A stretch of 41,986 nucleotides of DNA from the NCBI GenBank assembly GCA_002254335.1, contig NIVA01000003.1, forward strand, positions 1 through 41,986. Direction: 5' to 3'. Shown here piece after piece: positions 17,966 through 26,530 of the stretch. Under the pieces are notes generated by a model. That model was not told the origin of the DNA. It was given only the letters and a program-made list of their open reading frames with translations, and did not search any database. The position numbers and the translations under genes are program-made. How positions within the stretch are numbered: the stretch's first letter is position 1; each line of letters opens with the position of its first letter. Source of the DNA: Bacteroidetes bacterium 4572_114 (lineage in GTDB: Bacteria > Bacteroidota > Bacteroidia > Bacteroidales > 4484-276).

Positions 17966-19132
17966 TTATCGGGCAGTCAACCTGCCAATTAGTTTTGAAG
18001 CATACTTTTGGGTATGCAAATTGGTTTTAAAAAGCTCGTCGAGTGATGGTTGCAAGATAAAGCCAATGTTTTCCATGCACTGTTCAATAATATGTGGCAT
18101 TTGCAAAAAACCAAGCTTTTCATCCAGAAATGCCTGTACAACTACCTCATTCGCAGCATTTAATACACATGGCAGATTACCTCCTGCTTCCATCGCCCTG
18201 AAAGCGAGTGCAAGATTACTAAAAATATCCCGATCCGGTTTGCGAAAATTTAACTCCGGAAAATCAAGAAAGCTGAAACGCTTGAAATCGGAAAATATTC
18301 TTTGCGGATATGAGAGGGCATATTGAATCGGCAGTCGCATGTCGGGAAGCCCCATTTGTGCCTTTATCGACCCATCCTTAAACTGGACCAAAGAATGAAT
18401 TATGGATTGTGGATGAACGATTACATCAATTTGGTTTGGGTCGAGGCCGAACAACCATTTGGCCTCGATAACCTCCAAACCCTTGTTCATTAATGAAGCG
18501 GAGTCGATGGTTATTTTTTGGCCCATTTCCCAATTGGGATGGTTCAGGGCATCGGCCTTTGTTACATTTTCCAGAAATTTTAGATCCTTCCCTAAAAAAG
18601 GCCCACCCGATGCGGTCAGATATATTTTCTCGACCGGGTTCAAACCTTCCCCCACCAGGCATTGAAAAATTGCAGAATGTTCGGAGTCAACAGGAATGAT
18701 CTTAACTTTATTTTTCGATGCCAGTTCCATTACCAATTGGCCTGCAACTACAAGCGACTCTTTGTTTGCCAGGGCAATATCGCAACCTGCACCAATGGCG
18801 TTTATAACCGGTTGCAACCCTGCAAAACCAACCAGGGCAACCAATACCATATCTAGATTTTGCCAGGCAACAATATTGTTGAGGGCATCTTCCCCGGCAA
18901 AAACCTTAACCCCTCTTTTTTCAAGGCTTGCCTTTACTATTTTATAATTATCTTCATTGCCGATCACAACAGCTTCAGGCCCAAACTCAATGGCTTGTTC
19001 AATTAAAAGCCGGGCATTGTTTTGTGCTGTCAACACTACAGGACTAAATAAATCCCTGTGCTTCCTTATCACTTTAAGTGCCTGGGTACCGATTGACCCG
19101 GTTGATCCCAATATGGCTATTCGTTTTTGCAA
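17966..19132 (-). CDS. dxr: 1-deoxy-D-xylulose-5-phosphate reductoisomerase (TTG start)
   Basis: Second enzyme of the MEP isoprenoid pathway; it converts DXP to MEP with NADPH. 388 residues, normal length. The NADPH motif is ILGSTGSIGTQALKVI. The active-site blocks are NKESLVVAG, PVDSEHSAIFQCL, TASGGPF, HPNWEMGQKITIDSASLMNKGLEVIEA and the C-terminal NAANEVVVQAFL. The reading frame begins TTG CAA AAA; the nearest in-frame stop lies four codons upstream with no ATG between, so TTG is the likely start. Just upstream lie two copies of a CTGTCnGACAG dyad that may regulate it. Confidence 0.96.
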   Translation of the reverse strand: MQKRIAILGSTGSIGTQALKVIRKHRDLFSPVVLTAQNNARLLIEQAIEFGPEAVVIGNEDNYKIVKASLEKRGVKVFAGEDALNNIVAWQNLDMVLVALVGFAGLQPVINAIGAGCDIALANKESLVVAGQLVMELASKNKVKIIPVDSEHSAIFQCLVGEGLNPVEKIYLTASGGPFLGKDLKFLENVTKADALNHPNWEMGQKITIDSASLMNKGLEVIEAKWLFGLDPNQIDVIVHPQSIIHSLVQFKDGSIKAQMGLPDMRLPIQYALSYPQRIFSDFKRFSFLDFPELNFRKPDRDIFSNLALAFRAMEAGGNLPCVLNAANEVVVQAFLDEKLGFLQMPHIIEQCMENIGFILQPSLDELFKTNLHTQKYASKLIGRLTAR

Positions 19133-19167
19133 AATATTAATTTATAATGCTTAATTGATTTCTAAAA

Positions 19168-19251
19168 AGCTGTCAGACAGTTATTTTCTAAATTACACAC
19201 TGAATCTAAAGTATTATATCCCTGGCCTTTAACATAAACTGTCTGACAGCT
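19168..19251. promoter_or_regulatory. Pair of palindromic CTGTCnGACAG sites upstream of dxr
   Basis: AGCTGTCAGACAGTT (19168-19182) and AACTGTCTGACAGCT (19237-19251) are exact reverse complements of each other, and each is itself an 11-base dyad CTGTCnGACAG. The first lies 35 bases upstream of the dxr start codon. Two well-spaced dyads suggest an operator for a dimeric repressor. Alternatively, the two arms pair as one long-loop hairpin ending the M23 peptidase transcript. Confidence 0.45.
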
Positions 19252-19300
19252 ATTCATCCAAATATTTGCTTTTTAGACTAAACTTATTGAATTAATGAGA

Positions 19301-20185
19301 TTAAAATGTAATAAACTCTTCGGGGTCAATTGGGTTTCCTTTGTACCACAGCTCGAAATGCAAGTGGGGGCCGGTGGATAATTCCCCCGACTCTCCAACA
19401 ATGGAAATGGTTTCGCCGGCTTTAACAAAAGTACCCTGGCTCTTCAGGATAGCAGAGTTGTGCTTGTAAACCGAAATAATATTGTTCTGGTGTTGCACCC
19501 CGATAATGTAGCCCGTTTCGAGTGTCCAATCTGCAAAAATTACCGTCCCGTCAAGGGTCGATTTAATGGCCTCGTCTTGGTTGGCAACTATATCTATCCC
19601 AAAGTGGTTGTTGCCGGCATCGAAGCCACGCGTTATTATGCCATGCAACGGTGGGAAAAAATTCAGATTGTTAAATTTTATTGGGTCAGGGCCATAACCC
19701 CTGCTTTGATACAGGTTGTACCTCGATTGAGCTTCAAATTCAGCCCTTAAAACCGAATCCTCCCTTGAGTGTGAATTAGATATGGTGTCGTAGTTGTGGC
19801 CGGCCTGCAAAGGAGGTGGTATTTCTTCAAGCACATCTTTACCCTCAATAATCCTTTTCAGGTTAAAAATGTAGAGGTCTTTTCTTTTAAACTCTCTTTC
19901 CAGTGAATCGGTTTTTTGTTGAAGGCCATATATTTTTTTTGGCAAAGATGTGTCGGTGTAGCCGGGGATGTATTCGCGAAGGGAGGTAAAAGCGATAATG
20001 TAGGCAGTTAACATTATAAGGATAATAATCAGGGAGCTGACCAAAACAATTACACCCAGCCTTGTAACACGAAAACGGATTTTTTCTTCAAATGAAGATT
20101 CATCCATCAAAACCAGTTTGTACCTTCTTTTAAGCTTTTGGCCCAAACTTTTATCCTTCGCTCCCGATTTTCTTTTTGTTGACAT
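19301..20185 (-). CDS. Membrane-anchored M23 (LytM-type) peptidase
   Basis: Putative zinc endopeptidase or LytM regulator acting on peptidoglycan from the periplasmic side. 294 residues: a basic cytoplasmic N-terminus (1-38), one membrane helix (about 45-70, LGVIVLVSSLIIILIMLTAYIIA), a coiled-coil linker (LQQKTDSLEREFKRK, 85-115) and a C-terminal M23 domain (about 180-294). The M23 domain has HFGIDIVANQDEAIKS (H..xD), YKHNS and GPHLHFELW, so the HxxxD and HxH zinc ligands are present and it is probably active. It stands alone on the minus strand, upstream of dxr. Confidence 0.9.
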   Translation of the reverse strand: MSTKRKSGAKDKSLGQKLKRRYKLVLMDESSFEEKIRFRVTRLGVIVLVSSLIIILIMLTAYIIAFTSLREYIPGYTDTSLPKKIYGLQQKTDSLEREFKRKDLYIFNLKRIIEGKDVLEEIPPPLQAGHNYDTISNSHSREDSVLRAEFEAQSRYNLYQSRGYGPDPIKFNNLNFFPPLHGIITRGFDAGNNHFGIDIVANQDEAIKSTLDGTVIFADWTLETGYIIGVQHQNNIISVYKHNSAILKSQGTFVKAGETISIVGESGELSTGPHLHFELWYKGNPIDPEEFITF

Positions 20186-20418
20186 TGGCAGATTTTAAAA
20201 ACTTTTGCAAATATCAACATAATTTCACTTCTAAGGTGGATAAAGGGGAAATATGAATTATGCTTGAAATCCGAAATCCAAAATTCAAAACACAAATATC
20301 AAAATCCAAAACTCAAAGATTAAAATCCAAAACTCAAAATATAATACTCTGATATTCAACAGTGGTAATTTCGCAAATAAGGCATATAGAACCTTTTTAT
20401 ACTATACTCATATTTTCA
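20186..20418. other. Spacer with degenerate CAAAATCCAAAACTCAAA repeats
   Basis: Bases 20262-20345 are imperfect copies of CAAAATCCAAAACTCAAA, resembling the 14456-14535 tract upstream of porP. Nothing else is seen in this stretch. Confidence 0.45.
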
Positions 20419-20496
20419 TCTGTAAATCCATCAACCAGGTAAAAAACACGAAATGCCGACACCTTGTTGGTTGCTGTTTTACAATGGGTGTGAATT
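20419..20496 (+). repeat. Dispersed repeat, copy A (left flank of accessory island)
   Basis: Contains TCTGTAAATC, CACGAAATGCCG and CTTGTTGGTTGCTG and ends in AATGGGTGTGAATT. The same ordered blocks recur at 23291-23400 in the same orientation, where an extra 27 or so bases are inserted. A third partial AATGGGTGTGAATT is at 23481. The two full copies bracket 2.8 kb of accessory coding sequence. Confidence 0.65.
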
Positions 20497-20504
20497 ACAA
20501 AAAA

Positions 20505-20819
20505 TCAGGCATAGCCATTATTGCGTGTAGTATTTTTTTCAGTTTCATATAAAAGTTCTTCTTTTCCAGCGAAATCCTTTATTACAAGTATTGTAACAAA
20601 TGCCAATATTATCCCCACTGTTAATATAAAAACACCACTAATAGTGACCAGGATTAAGTCTGTCTTTTTGTTAAGTTCGTTCATAATGTTATATGGCCTA
20701 TACATCGAAATAACAGGAACAAACCAAGCCCAAATACTCCAGCCTTTTGAATGATCAACTTTATTGACCCTATGACTTAAATTTTCATAAGCCCTATAAA
20801 ACCAAACTAAAAACAGAAT
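20505..20819 (-). pseudogene. 5'-truncated DUF4328-like membrane protein
   Basis: The track lists a 66-residue ORF (20505-20705), but the frame is open without an ATG up to a TAG at 20820. It reads ILFLVWFYRAYENLSHRV, DHSKGWSIWAWFVPVISMYRPYNIMNEL, then a membrane helix LILVTISGVFILTVGIILAF and KDFAGKEELLYE. The W-F-YRAY-NL and GW-I-WFVP-RPY-IM-E pattern is that of DUF4328-type membrane proteins, whose first membrane helix is missing here. There is no start codon ahead of the conserved region, so it is most likely a decayed remnant. A short product from the ATG at 20684 remains possible. Its broken 5' end lies only about 50 bases from the broken 3' end of the LRR gene. Confidence 0.6.
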
Positions 20820-20871
20820 CTAGAGTTTTATTAACTTTTCTGCTTTGGATAAACATCTATTTCCTGAATCT

Positions 20872-21957
20872 TTAACTAATTAGTCTGCTGTGAAGTGTCA
20901 ATCCGGCAGCAACATCATTAGTAATTTCACAATTGTATTTTCCAGAATCGGCTAAAGTAATATTTGAAAGTTCTAAATAATTATTCGTAGCCCCTTCAAT
21001 TATAACATTATCCTTTTTCCATTGATAGTTGTTAAACTCACCACCTGTATGTATCTCCATATAAAATGTTGTATCAATAAAAACTGTTGTATCAATTGAA
21101 ACCCCAATACTATCCTGTAACCAATATTCAAATCCAGGTATAGAAACTAATGGTTCAATATCATCAAATGTCAGTGAATTATAGGCAAGAAAAAGTGTTT
21201 CAATATATGGCAAGTTCAATAAAGTTAAAGGAAGGGAATCAATATCATTACCATATCCATTAATATATTCTAAACTAATGCAATTACCTAATTCTGCAGG
21301 AATGAAAGTAAAATGATTATTGAAAAATTGAAAATTCTCAAGATTAACAAGGTTACCAATTAATGATGGTATGGTGTCCATTCCATTCGCTGCAAAATTC
21401 AAATATCTTAAACTTGTTAGGTCAAAGATTTCATCTGGTAAAACGTTTATATTATTTCCTCCTAAAATTAAACGCTCAAGGTTCGTGAGGTCCCCTATTT
21501 CTGCAGGGATTTCTTGCAGGTTATTTACATTTAATTGCAATCTTTTAAGATTTGAGCAATTACCGATACTTGATGGTAAAAAAGATACATCATTCAATGA
21601 AAGGTCAATTTCCTCTAACGAAAACAGGTTGCCAATTGAAACAGGAATGCTTAAAATGGAATTGTAACTTACATCAAGAATTGAAAGGCTATTTAGATTT
21701 CCAATTTCAGATGGTATATTACCTACTAAATTATTAGAGGACAAATTTATTTGTACCACACTATAGTTTTCAATCTCAATCCCATACCAATTGCCAACAG
21801 GTAGATTTTCATCTAACCAATTCAAATTATTATACCAATTGTCACCATTGGTACTATCGTACAAGGCCACAAGTGCTATTGAGTCTTGAACAAAAACTTG
21901 TGTTTTGCAAATTATTGAAGAAAACACAATGAAACAAATTATTGATAATCTTTTCAT
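20872..21957 (-). CDS. Secreted leucine-rich-repeat protein with Ig-like end, sorting domain lost
   Basis: 361 residues. The signal peptide is MKRLSIICFIVFSSIICKTQ. An LRR N-cap typical of Bacteroidota surface proteins follows (SIALVALYDSTNGDNWYNNLNWL), then about nine LRRs of about 23 residues (residues 65-285, for example LERLILGGNNINVLPDEIFDLTS). An Ig-like domain ends the protein (FNNYQWKKDNVIIEGATNNYLELSNITLADSGKYNCEI). It stops right after that domain at LTLHSRLIS, where a type IX sorting domain would normally follow. Shortly after the stop, another frame reads EIDVYP, like the start of a sorting domain. The protein is therefore probably truncated and may not be exported correctly. The island context suggests a surface adhesin-like role. 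Confidence 0.75.
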   Translation of the reverse strand: MKRLSIICFIVFSSIICKTQVFVQDSIALVALYDSTNGDNWYNNLNWLDENLPVGNWYGIEIENYSVVQINLSSNNLVGNIPSEIGNLNSLSILDVSYNSILSIPVSIGNLFSLEEIDLSLNDVSFLPSSIGNCSNLKRLQLNVNNLQEIPAEIGDLTNLERLILGGNNINVLPDEIFDLTSLRYLNFAANGMDTIPSLIGNLVNLENFQFFNNHFTFIPAELGNCISLEYINGYGNDIDSLPLTLLNLPYIETLFLAYNSLTFDDIEPLVSIPGFEYWLQDSIGVSIDTTVFIDTTFYMEIHTGGEFNNYQWKKDNVIIEGATNNYLELSNITLADSGKYNCEITNDVAAGLTLHSRLIS

Positions 21958-22112
21958 GATATGAATTGTTAATGGTTGCTAATGTATTGCAAATATGGCC
22001 AGTAGCCGTTCACTTGCAGTTTGTTTATTGATTACTCGTATGTTTATGTCTCTACTCATTTGTCTTGATAACTATAATATGGATATTGTCTATGATTTGC
22101 TGTTAAGCAAAG

Positions 22113-23150
22113 TCATTTTATTATTATCTTTCTACTCAACGATCTATCATTTAAGTTAGTAGTTAAAAAATAAATTCCTGATTTAAGATCACTCAAATTC
22201 AATTGATAATAGTCTGATCGTTTATTCTCATTAATCTGAAATGATTTTGCTATTTGTCCATCCATACAGTATATTTTGAAATTCACAGTTTTAGTTTCGG
22301 TTGGTATTTCGACATTAATAAAATCGGAAGTTGGATTAGGCCATACATTTAGTGTTGCATGAACTAATTCGTTAAAACTTATACTTGAAATATCTCCTAC
22401 ATCAATTTGGTAAATTAAACCCTCTGAATTTTCTGAAACCCATAAAAATTCTCCATCAAATGCTAAACCACTTGAGATTGGTCCCGGAGCATTAATTGAA
22501 TCAATTAAAATAAAATCTGGTAAAGAAATCTGATATATTACATCTGAATCCGTATTTATGGACCAAAGGTTACTGCCATCGAATGTAAGGCCAGATGGGA
22601 CATCTCCAATTATTTTATGTTGTGATAAAACCTGGCCAGACAAATTTAATTCATAAATAGTATCAACTTCTCCTCCACAATTATACCATAGGTTATTTCC
22701 ATCCCAGGTCAAACCACTAGGAAATCCGTTTATATTATCTTCTGGAGTGTAAAAGAAATCAATGACATTACCACTTACCGTATCTATCTTACATATTCTT
22801 TTGTCGATTCTGTCAACTACATAAAGATCAGGCTCAATAAATGTAATACCTGTAGCGTACCCAATTTCTATTCCTATTGTTTTTTGAATAGACCCGTCAG
22901 TTGGAGATATCATATATAAAGTATAGCCTGTTGAAGCCACCCACAAACTATTTCCATCAAAAGTAATCCCGTTGGCACTTCCAGCGGGTGAGGGAATTGA
23001 ATGAACTATAGAATCAGAATTGTTTGTTTTTAAAACTTGCTTTTGAGAATTAATTTTTACATCATTCTCATAATAATCTAATTGGCTATGTCCAAAGTTT
23101 ATTGATAATAATAAAATAATGAACATTGTTACTCTTTTCAATTCTTTCAT
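22113..23150 (-). CDS. Secreted beta-propeller (NHL/SMP-30-like) protein with type IX sorting domain
   Basis: 345 residues. The signal peptide (TMFIILLLSINFGHSQ) is followed by about five propeller-like repeats of the pattern GITFDGNSLWVASTGYTLYMI / GLTWDGNNLWYNCGG / GLTFDGSNLWSINTDSDVIYQI / GLAFDGEFLWVSENSEGLIYQI (residues about 55-255). The C-terminal 75 residues are a type A sorting domain (VWPNPTSDFINVEI ... GIYFLTTNLNDRSLSRKIIIK). It should therefore be exported by the type IX system encoded at 8-14 kb and attached to or released from the surface. Its ligand or activity is unknown. It sits in the repeat-flanked island next to the LRR gene. Confidence 0.85.
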   Translation of the reverse strand: MKELKRVTMFIILLLSINFGHSQLDYYENDVKINSQKQVLKTNNSDSIVHSIPSPAGSANGITFDGNSLWVASTGYTLYMISPTDGSIQKTIGIEIGYATGITFIEPDLYVVDRIDKRICKIDTVSGNVIDFFYTPEDNINGFPSGLTWDGNNLWYNCGGEVDTIYELNLSGQVLSQHKIIGDVPSGLTFDGSNLWSINTDSDVIYQISLPDFILIDSINAPGPISSGLAFDGEFLWVSENSEGLIYQIDVGDISSISFNELVHATLNVWPNPTSDFINVEIPTETKTVNFKIYCMDGQIAKSFQINENKRSDYYQLNLSDLKSGIYFLTTNLNDRSLSRKIIIK

Positions 23151-23290
23151 AAGGCTATAGTTTTCTATGATTTTGCATAACTTTTTATACCCCCACCTTT
23201 TCAGTGCATATCAACAAAGCAACCGAGGAATATCCCCACCTTGTGATGTTTGTGTTCAAATCCACTAAATCATTTTTATTAATACTTACA

Positions 23291-23400
23291 TCTGTAAATC
23301 TATCAATCAGGCAAAAAGCACGAAATGCCGGCTTCTTGTTGGTTGCTGCTTTATGATGCCCAACGTCAGGCCTTATCATGCAATGGATGTGGTGTGAATT
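23291..23400 (+). repeat. Dispersed repeat, copy B (right flank of accessory island)
   Basis: Same ordered blocks as 20419-20496, with an added segment containing GCCCAACGTCAGGCCTTATC. The GCCCAAC word fits an integron half-site consensus, but no matching GTTRRRY partner at attC spacing was found. Directly oriented relative to copy A. Confidence 0.65.
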
Positions 23401-23537
23401 AAGGGGCAATATAATTTTGGGGTCAATCACTTGCTGGGTTTTAAGGTTTCAGTCCGGCAAATATAAGAAATATTTATTTGGAATGGGTGTGAATTGGAAA
23501 AAAACGGTGTTTCTCCCGACATTAAAAAAAAATAAAA

Positions 23538-23545
23538 TATTTTTG
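23538..23545 (+). promoter_or_regulatory. Putative -7 promoter element for the sprE/porW-like gene
   Basis: TATTTTTG matches TAnnTTTG exactly and lies 72 bases before the proposed TTG start. The surroundings are A/T-rich, so chance matches are likely. Confidence 0.3.
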
Positions 23546-23616
23546 CCTTTTTTGAGTTAGTTTATCAAATTAATGAAACGCAGGGTAAATTCTTCAAACA
23601 TAGGTGGATAAATACT

Positions 23617-26337
23617 TTGAGCTTAATCAAAAGGACAACATACAGTAGCTTTAAACCAGGTGAGGTTGCACCTGTTGCTTTATTTGTGATGATTGGTTTT
23701 TACCTGCTGACGGCCCAATCGTGCTCAACGAAAAAGAACACTTTCACACGCAGGGCCTACCATAACCTGACGGCCCATTATAATGCCTACTGGAACGGCA
23801 ATGAAAGTTTTAAAGAGGGCGTGCGCAGCCTTGAGAAAACAGCAAAAGACAATTACACGCTAATCATTCCGGTCAACAAGTATGGTACCGAGCAGGACGC
23901 ACAATCCATTTTCCCAAACATGGACAGGGCCATCGAAAAAGCATCGAAGGTAATCCAACGGCATTCAATGTATTTTAGCCGTAAGGAGTGGGTAAAATGG
24001 ATTGATGACAGCTATATCCTGATAGGAAAATCCTACTTTTATAAGAAGGAGTTTTCGAGTGCCCGGAGGACTTTCGAGTTTATTACCAACCGCTTTGCCA
24101 AGGATGATATCCGCTACGATGCCGAACTTTGGCTTGCCAGGGTTTACAACCAGACCGGGGAGTTTGAAAAGTCGGAGTCGATACTTGATAATCTTTACAG
24201 TAGCCTCAGGAGAGGCAAGGCCCCCACATACTTAGAGAAGGATTTTACGCAGGTTTTTGCAAATTTTTATGTCCTTCAACAGGATTGGGAACCCTCCATC
24301 AAGTATTTGCAGCGGGCCATCGAACTAAATAAAAAGAAGCAGGTAAGGAACAGGCTCCGGTTTGTGTTGGCACAGGTTTACCAGGAATTGGGCGATTTGC
24401 AGGAGGCAGAAAGGTTGTACCAGTTGGTAATTAAAAAGAACCCAAGCTATGAAATGTCGTTCAACGCAAAAATTAACCTTGCAAAAACCTATGATGCCAA
24501 AGCCAGCAACCGCAGCATGATTGTGAAAAAGCTGAACAAAATGCTGAAGGATTTTAAAAACGAAGAGTACCGCGACCAGATTTATTTTGCCCTTGCCGAG
24601 ATATATTTAAAAGACAACAATGTCCCCAAAGGGGTTGAATACTTGACATTGTCGGTTGCCACAAGTGTTTCAAACGACTATCAAAAATCACTCTCGTCGC
24701 TGCGCCTTGCCGAAATACATTTTGAAACACCCAATTACCCGCTTGCCCAGGCCTATTATGATACCGCCATGCAGGTGCTCCCACTGGATTTCCCGGATTA
24801 TGACAAATTGAAGGAAAAGACCGAAACACTTACCGAACTGATCACAAACCTTTCGATGGTGCAGGAGCAGGACAGTTTGCAACACCTTGCCCAAATGCCC
24901 GAAAAAGAGAGAAATGCCGTGCTCGACAAACTCATTAAAAAAATTGCCGAGGAGGAAGAACGGCAACGTTTGGAGGAGATTGAGCGGCAACGTACCCTTT
25001 CGGTGCTTGAGCAGTCCAGCCGGGTGGAAAACAGGAATATCCAGCAATCGGGGGGATGGTATTTTTATAGCCCCTCAGCAGTTAGTTTCGGGTTTACCGA
25101 ATTTACCAAAAAGTGGGGCAAAAGAAAGCTTGAAGACCTTTGGAGGTTGAGCAGCAAACAGGTTATCGCCGATTTTGGTGAAGAAGAAGAGGGTGAACTG
25201 GCCGCGGCCGATTCGCTGGCAACCGACAGCACGGCAGTTGTGCTTGAAACAGACCCAAAGAAAAGAGAGTTTTACCTGCAAGACTTGCCCCTTACCGAAG
25301 AAAAACTGGCCGAATCGAATAAAACGATTGAAGAGGCCCTTTATGATATGGGCTTCATTTACAAAGACGGGCTGAAGGACAATAATAAATCCATCGAGGC
25401 CTTTGAAATCCTGTTAGAACGCTTTCCTGCTACCGAACACGGGCTGCAGGTTTATTACCAGCTCTATAAGAATTATGAAATTGTCCCCGACCAGGAGAAA
25501 GCCGATTACTATAAAAACATGATAGTTACGGAATATCCAGATAGCGATTACGCAAAACTAATTATCGACCCTAACTATAACCTGGTGTTGGAAGCACAGC
25601 GAAATGCCGCAAAAAATTTCTATGAAAACACCTACACCGCATACATGGGCAACCAGTTTTATATGGTTATAAACAATTACAACGAGGCCCTGACAAAATA
25701 TCCGGAAAGCAACCTGCTGTCAAAATTTGAATTCCTGAAAGCACTGGCTTTGGGCAAAGTTCAAAATCTGGACACCCTTGCAAGTTCAATGCAATATTTA
25801 ATTGACACCTATCCCGGAAGTGAAGTTGAACCACTTGCCCAGGATGTCCTTTCAAGGTTTTCGACCGATGAGGGTGGCAACCTTGTGTTGAACGAGGAAC
25901 CTGTTGAAGGCGCCACAATTGGTGAAGAAGCCATTGCCAAAGAAGAAGCACTTGACTCACCCTACACCGCATCGCCCGGTGGGGTACATTTTTTCATGCT
26001 TTTGGTTGATGGGTCAAAAACCAACATCAATGCCCTAAAAATAAGGCTATCTGATTTTAATTCAAAATATTTCCGCACAGGACAATTAAAAATCAATAGT
26101 ATTATTTTTCAGAACGAGGTGCAAATGGTTACTGTTGGCAATTTTGAAAATACCGAAAAAGTGATGGTTTATTATGAGTCGGTTGAAGCGAACCCCTACA
26201 TTACATCGCAATTTGAAGATACCAACTATGAAATGATGGTAATTACAGTTGATAATTATCCAATCTTTTACCGTGAGAAAGACGTTAAGAGTTACAAAAC
26301 CTTCTTCGAGAAAACTTATTTGTCGGGGGGTGAGTAG
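23617..26337 (+). CDS. sprE: SprE/PorW-like TPR lipoprotein, type IX secretion accessory factor (TTG start)
   Basis: 906-residue outer-membrane lipoprotein of the SprE/PorW kind, needed for type IX secretion in model species. The N-terminus has a basic region, a hydrophobic stretch (VAPVALFVMIGFYLLTAQSC) and CSTKKNTFTRRAYHNLTAHYNAYWNGNESF, the conserved opening of the family. TPR-like repeats cover residues about 110-400 and 580-800. A Glu/Arg-rich coiled coil lies near 430-470, and a C-terminal domain runs from about 790 to 900. No ATG is available in frame ahead of the signal peptide; TTG at 23617 keeps the positively charged n-region, whereas the ATG at residue 25 would cut into the hydrophobic core. 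It is followed by bactofilin and AtpZ. Confidence 0.85.
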   Translation: MSLIKRTTYSSFKPGEVAPVALFVMIGFYLLTAQSCSTKKNTFTRRAYHNLTAHYNAYWNGNESFKEGVRSLEKTAKDNYTLIIPVNKYGTEQDAQSIFPNMDRAIEKASKVIQRHSMYFSRKEWVKWIDDSYILIGKSYFYKKEFSSARRTFEFITNRFAKDDIRYDAELWLARVYNQTGEFEKSESILDNLYSSLRRGKAPTYLEKDFTQVFANFYVLQQDWEPSIKYLQRAIELNKKKQVRNRLRFVLAQVYQELGDLQEAERLYQLVIKKNPSYEMSFNAKINLAKTYDAKASNRSMIVKKLNKMLKDFKNEEYRDQIYFALAEIYLKDNNVPKGVEYLTLSVATSVSNDYQKSLSSLRLAEIHFETPNYPLAQAYYDTAMQVLPLDFPDYDKLKEKTETLTELITNLSMVQEQDSLQHLAQMPEKERNAVLDKLIKKIAEEEERQRLEEIERQRTLSVLEQSSRVENRNIQQSGGWYFYSPSAVSFGFTEFTKKWGKRKLEDLWRLSSKQVIADFGEEEEGELAAADSLATDSTAVVLETDPKKREFYLQDLPLTEEKLAESNKTIEEALYDMGFIYKDGLKDNNKSIEAFEILLERFPATEHGLQVYYQLYKNYEIVPDQEKADYYKNMIVTEYPDSDYAKLIIDPNYNLVLEAQRNAAKNFYENTYTAYMGNQFYMVINNYNEALTKYPESNLLSKFEFLKALALGKVQNLDTLASSMQYLIDTYPGSEVEPLAQDVLSRFSTDEGGNLVLNEEPVEGATIGEEAIAKEEALDSPYTASPGGVHFFMLLVDGSKTNINALKIRLSDFNSKYFRTGQLKINSIIFQNEVQMVTVGNFENTEKVMVYYESVEANPYITSQFEDTNYEMMVITVDNYPIFYREKDVKSYKTFFEKTYLSGGE

Positions 26338-26342
26338 GCTAA

Positions 26343-26482
26343 ATTGTCAGTCCATAAAGTTGTTTAAAAACGGATTGATGATTGATGATTTTTGATTTCA
26401 GAAATGTGTGAACGTCAGACAAATCAAAAATCATATATCGTTAATCATTAATCTGAAATCATAAACCGTCGACTTTATGGAC
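26343..26482. repeat. Palindromic dispersed element, copy 1
   Basis: The ends carry inverted GTCCATAAAGT (26350-26360) and ACTTTATGGAC (26472-26482). The core 26387-26433 begins TGATTTTTGATTT-like and ends AAATCAAAAATCA, a 13-base inverted repeat. The 47-base core is 44/47 identical to the reverse complement of 27599-27645. This is the layout expected of a small MITE- or REP-like element without coding capacity. Confidence 0.65.
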
Positions 26483-26530
26483 AGTCACTAATTTTCTCAA
26501 AAAATATTACTTTCGCATTGAATAAAAGAA

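Noticed and set aside
23291-23400. Integron attC site
   Set aside because: Has a GCCCAAC half-site, but no GTTRRRY partner or long stem at the needed spacing, and no integrase gene in the window.
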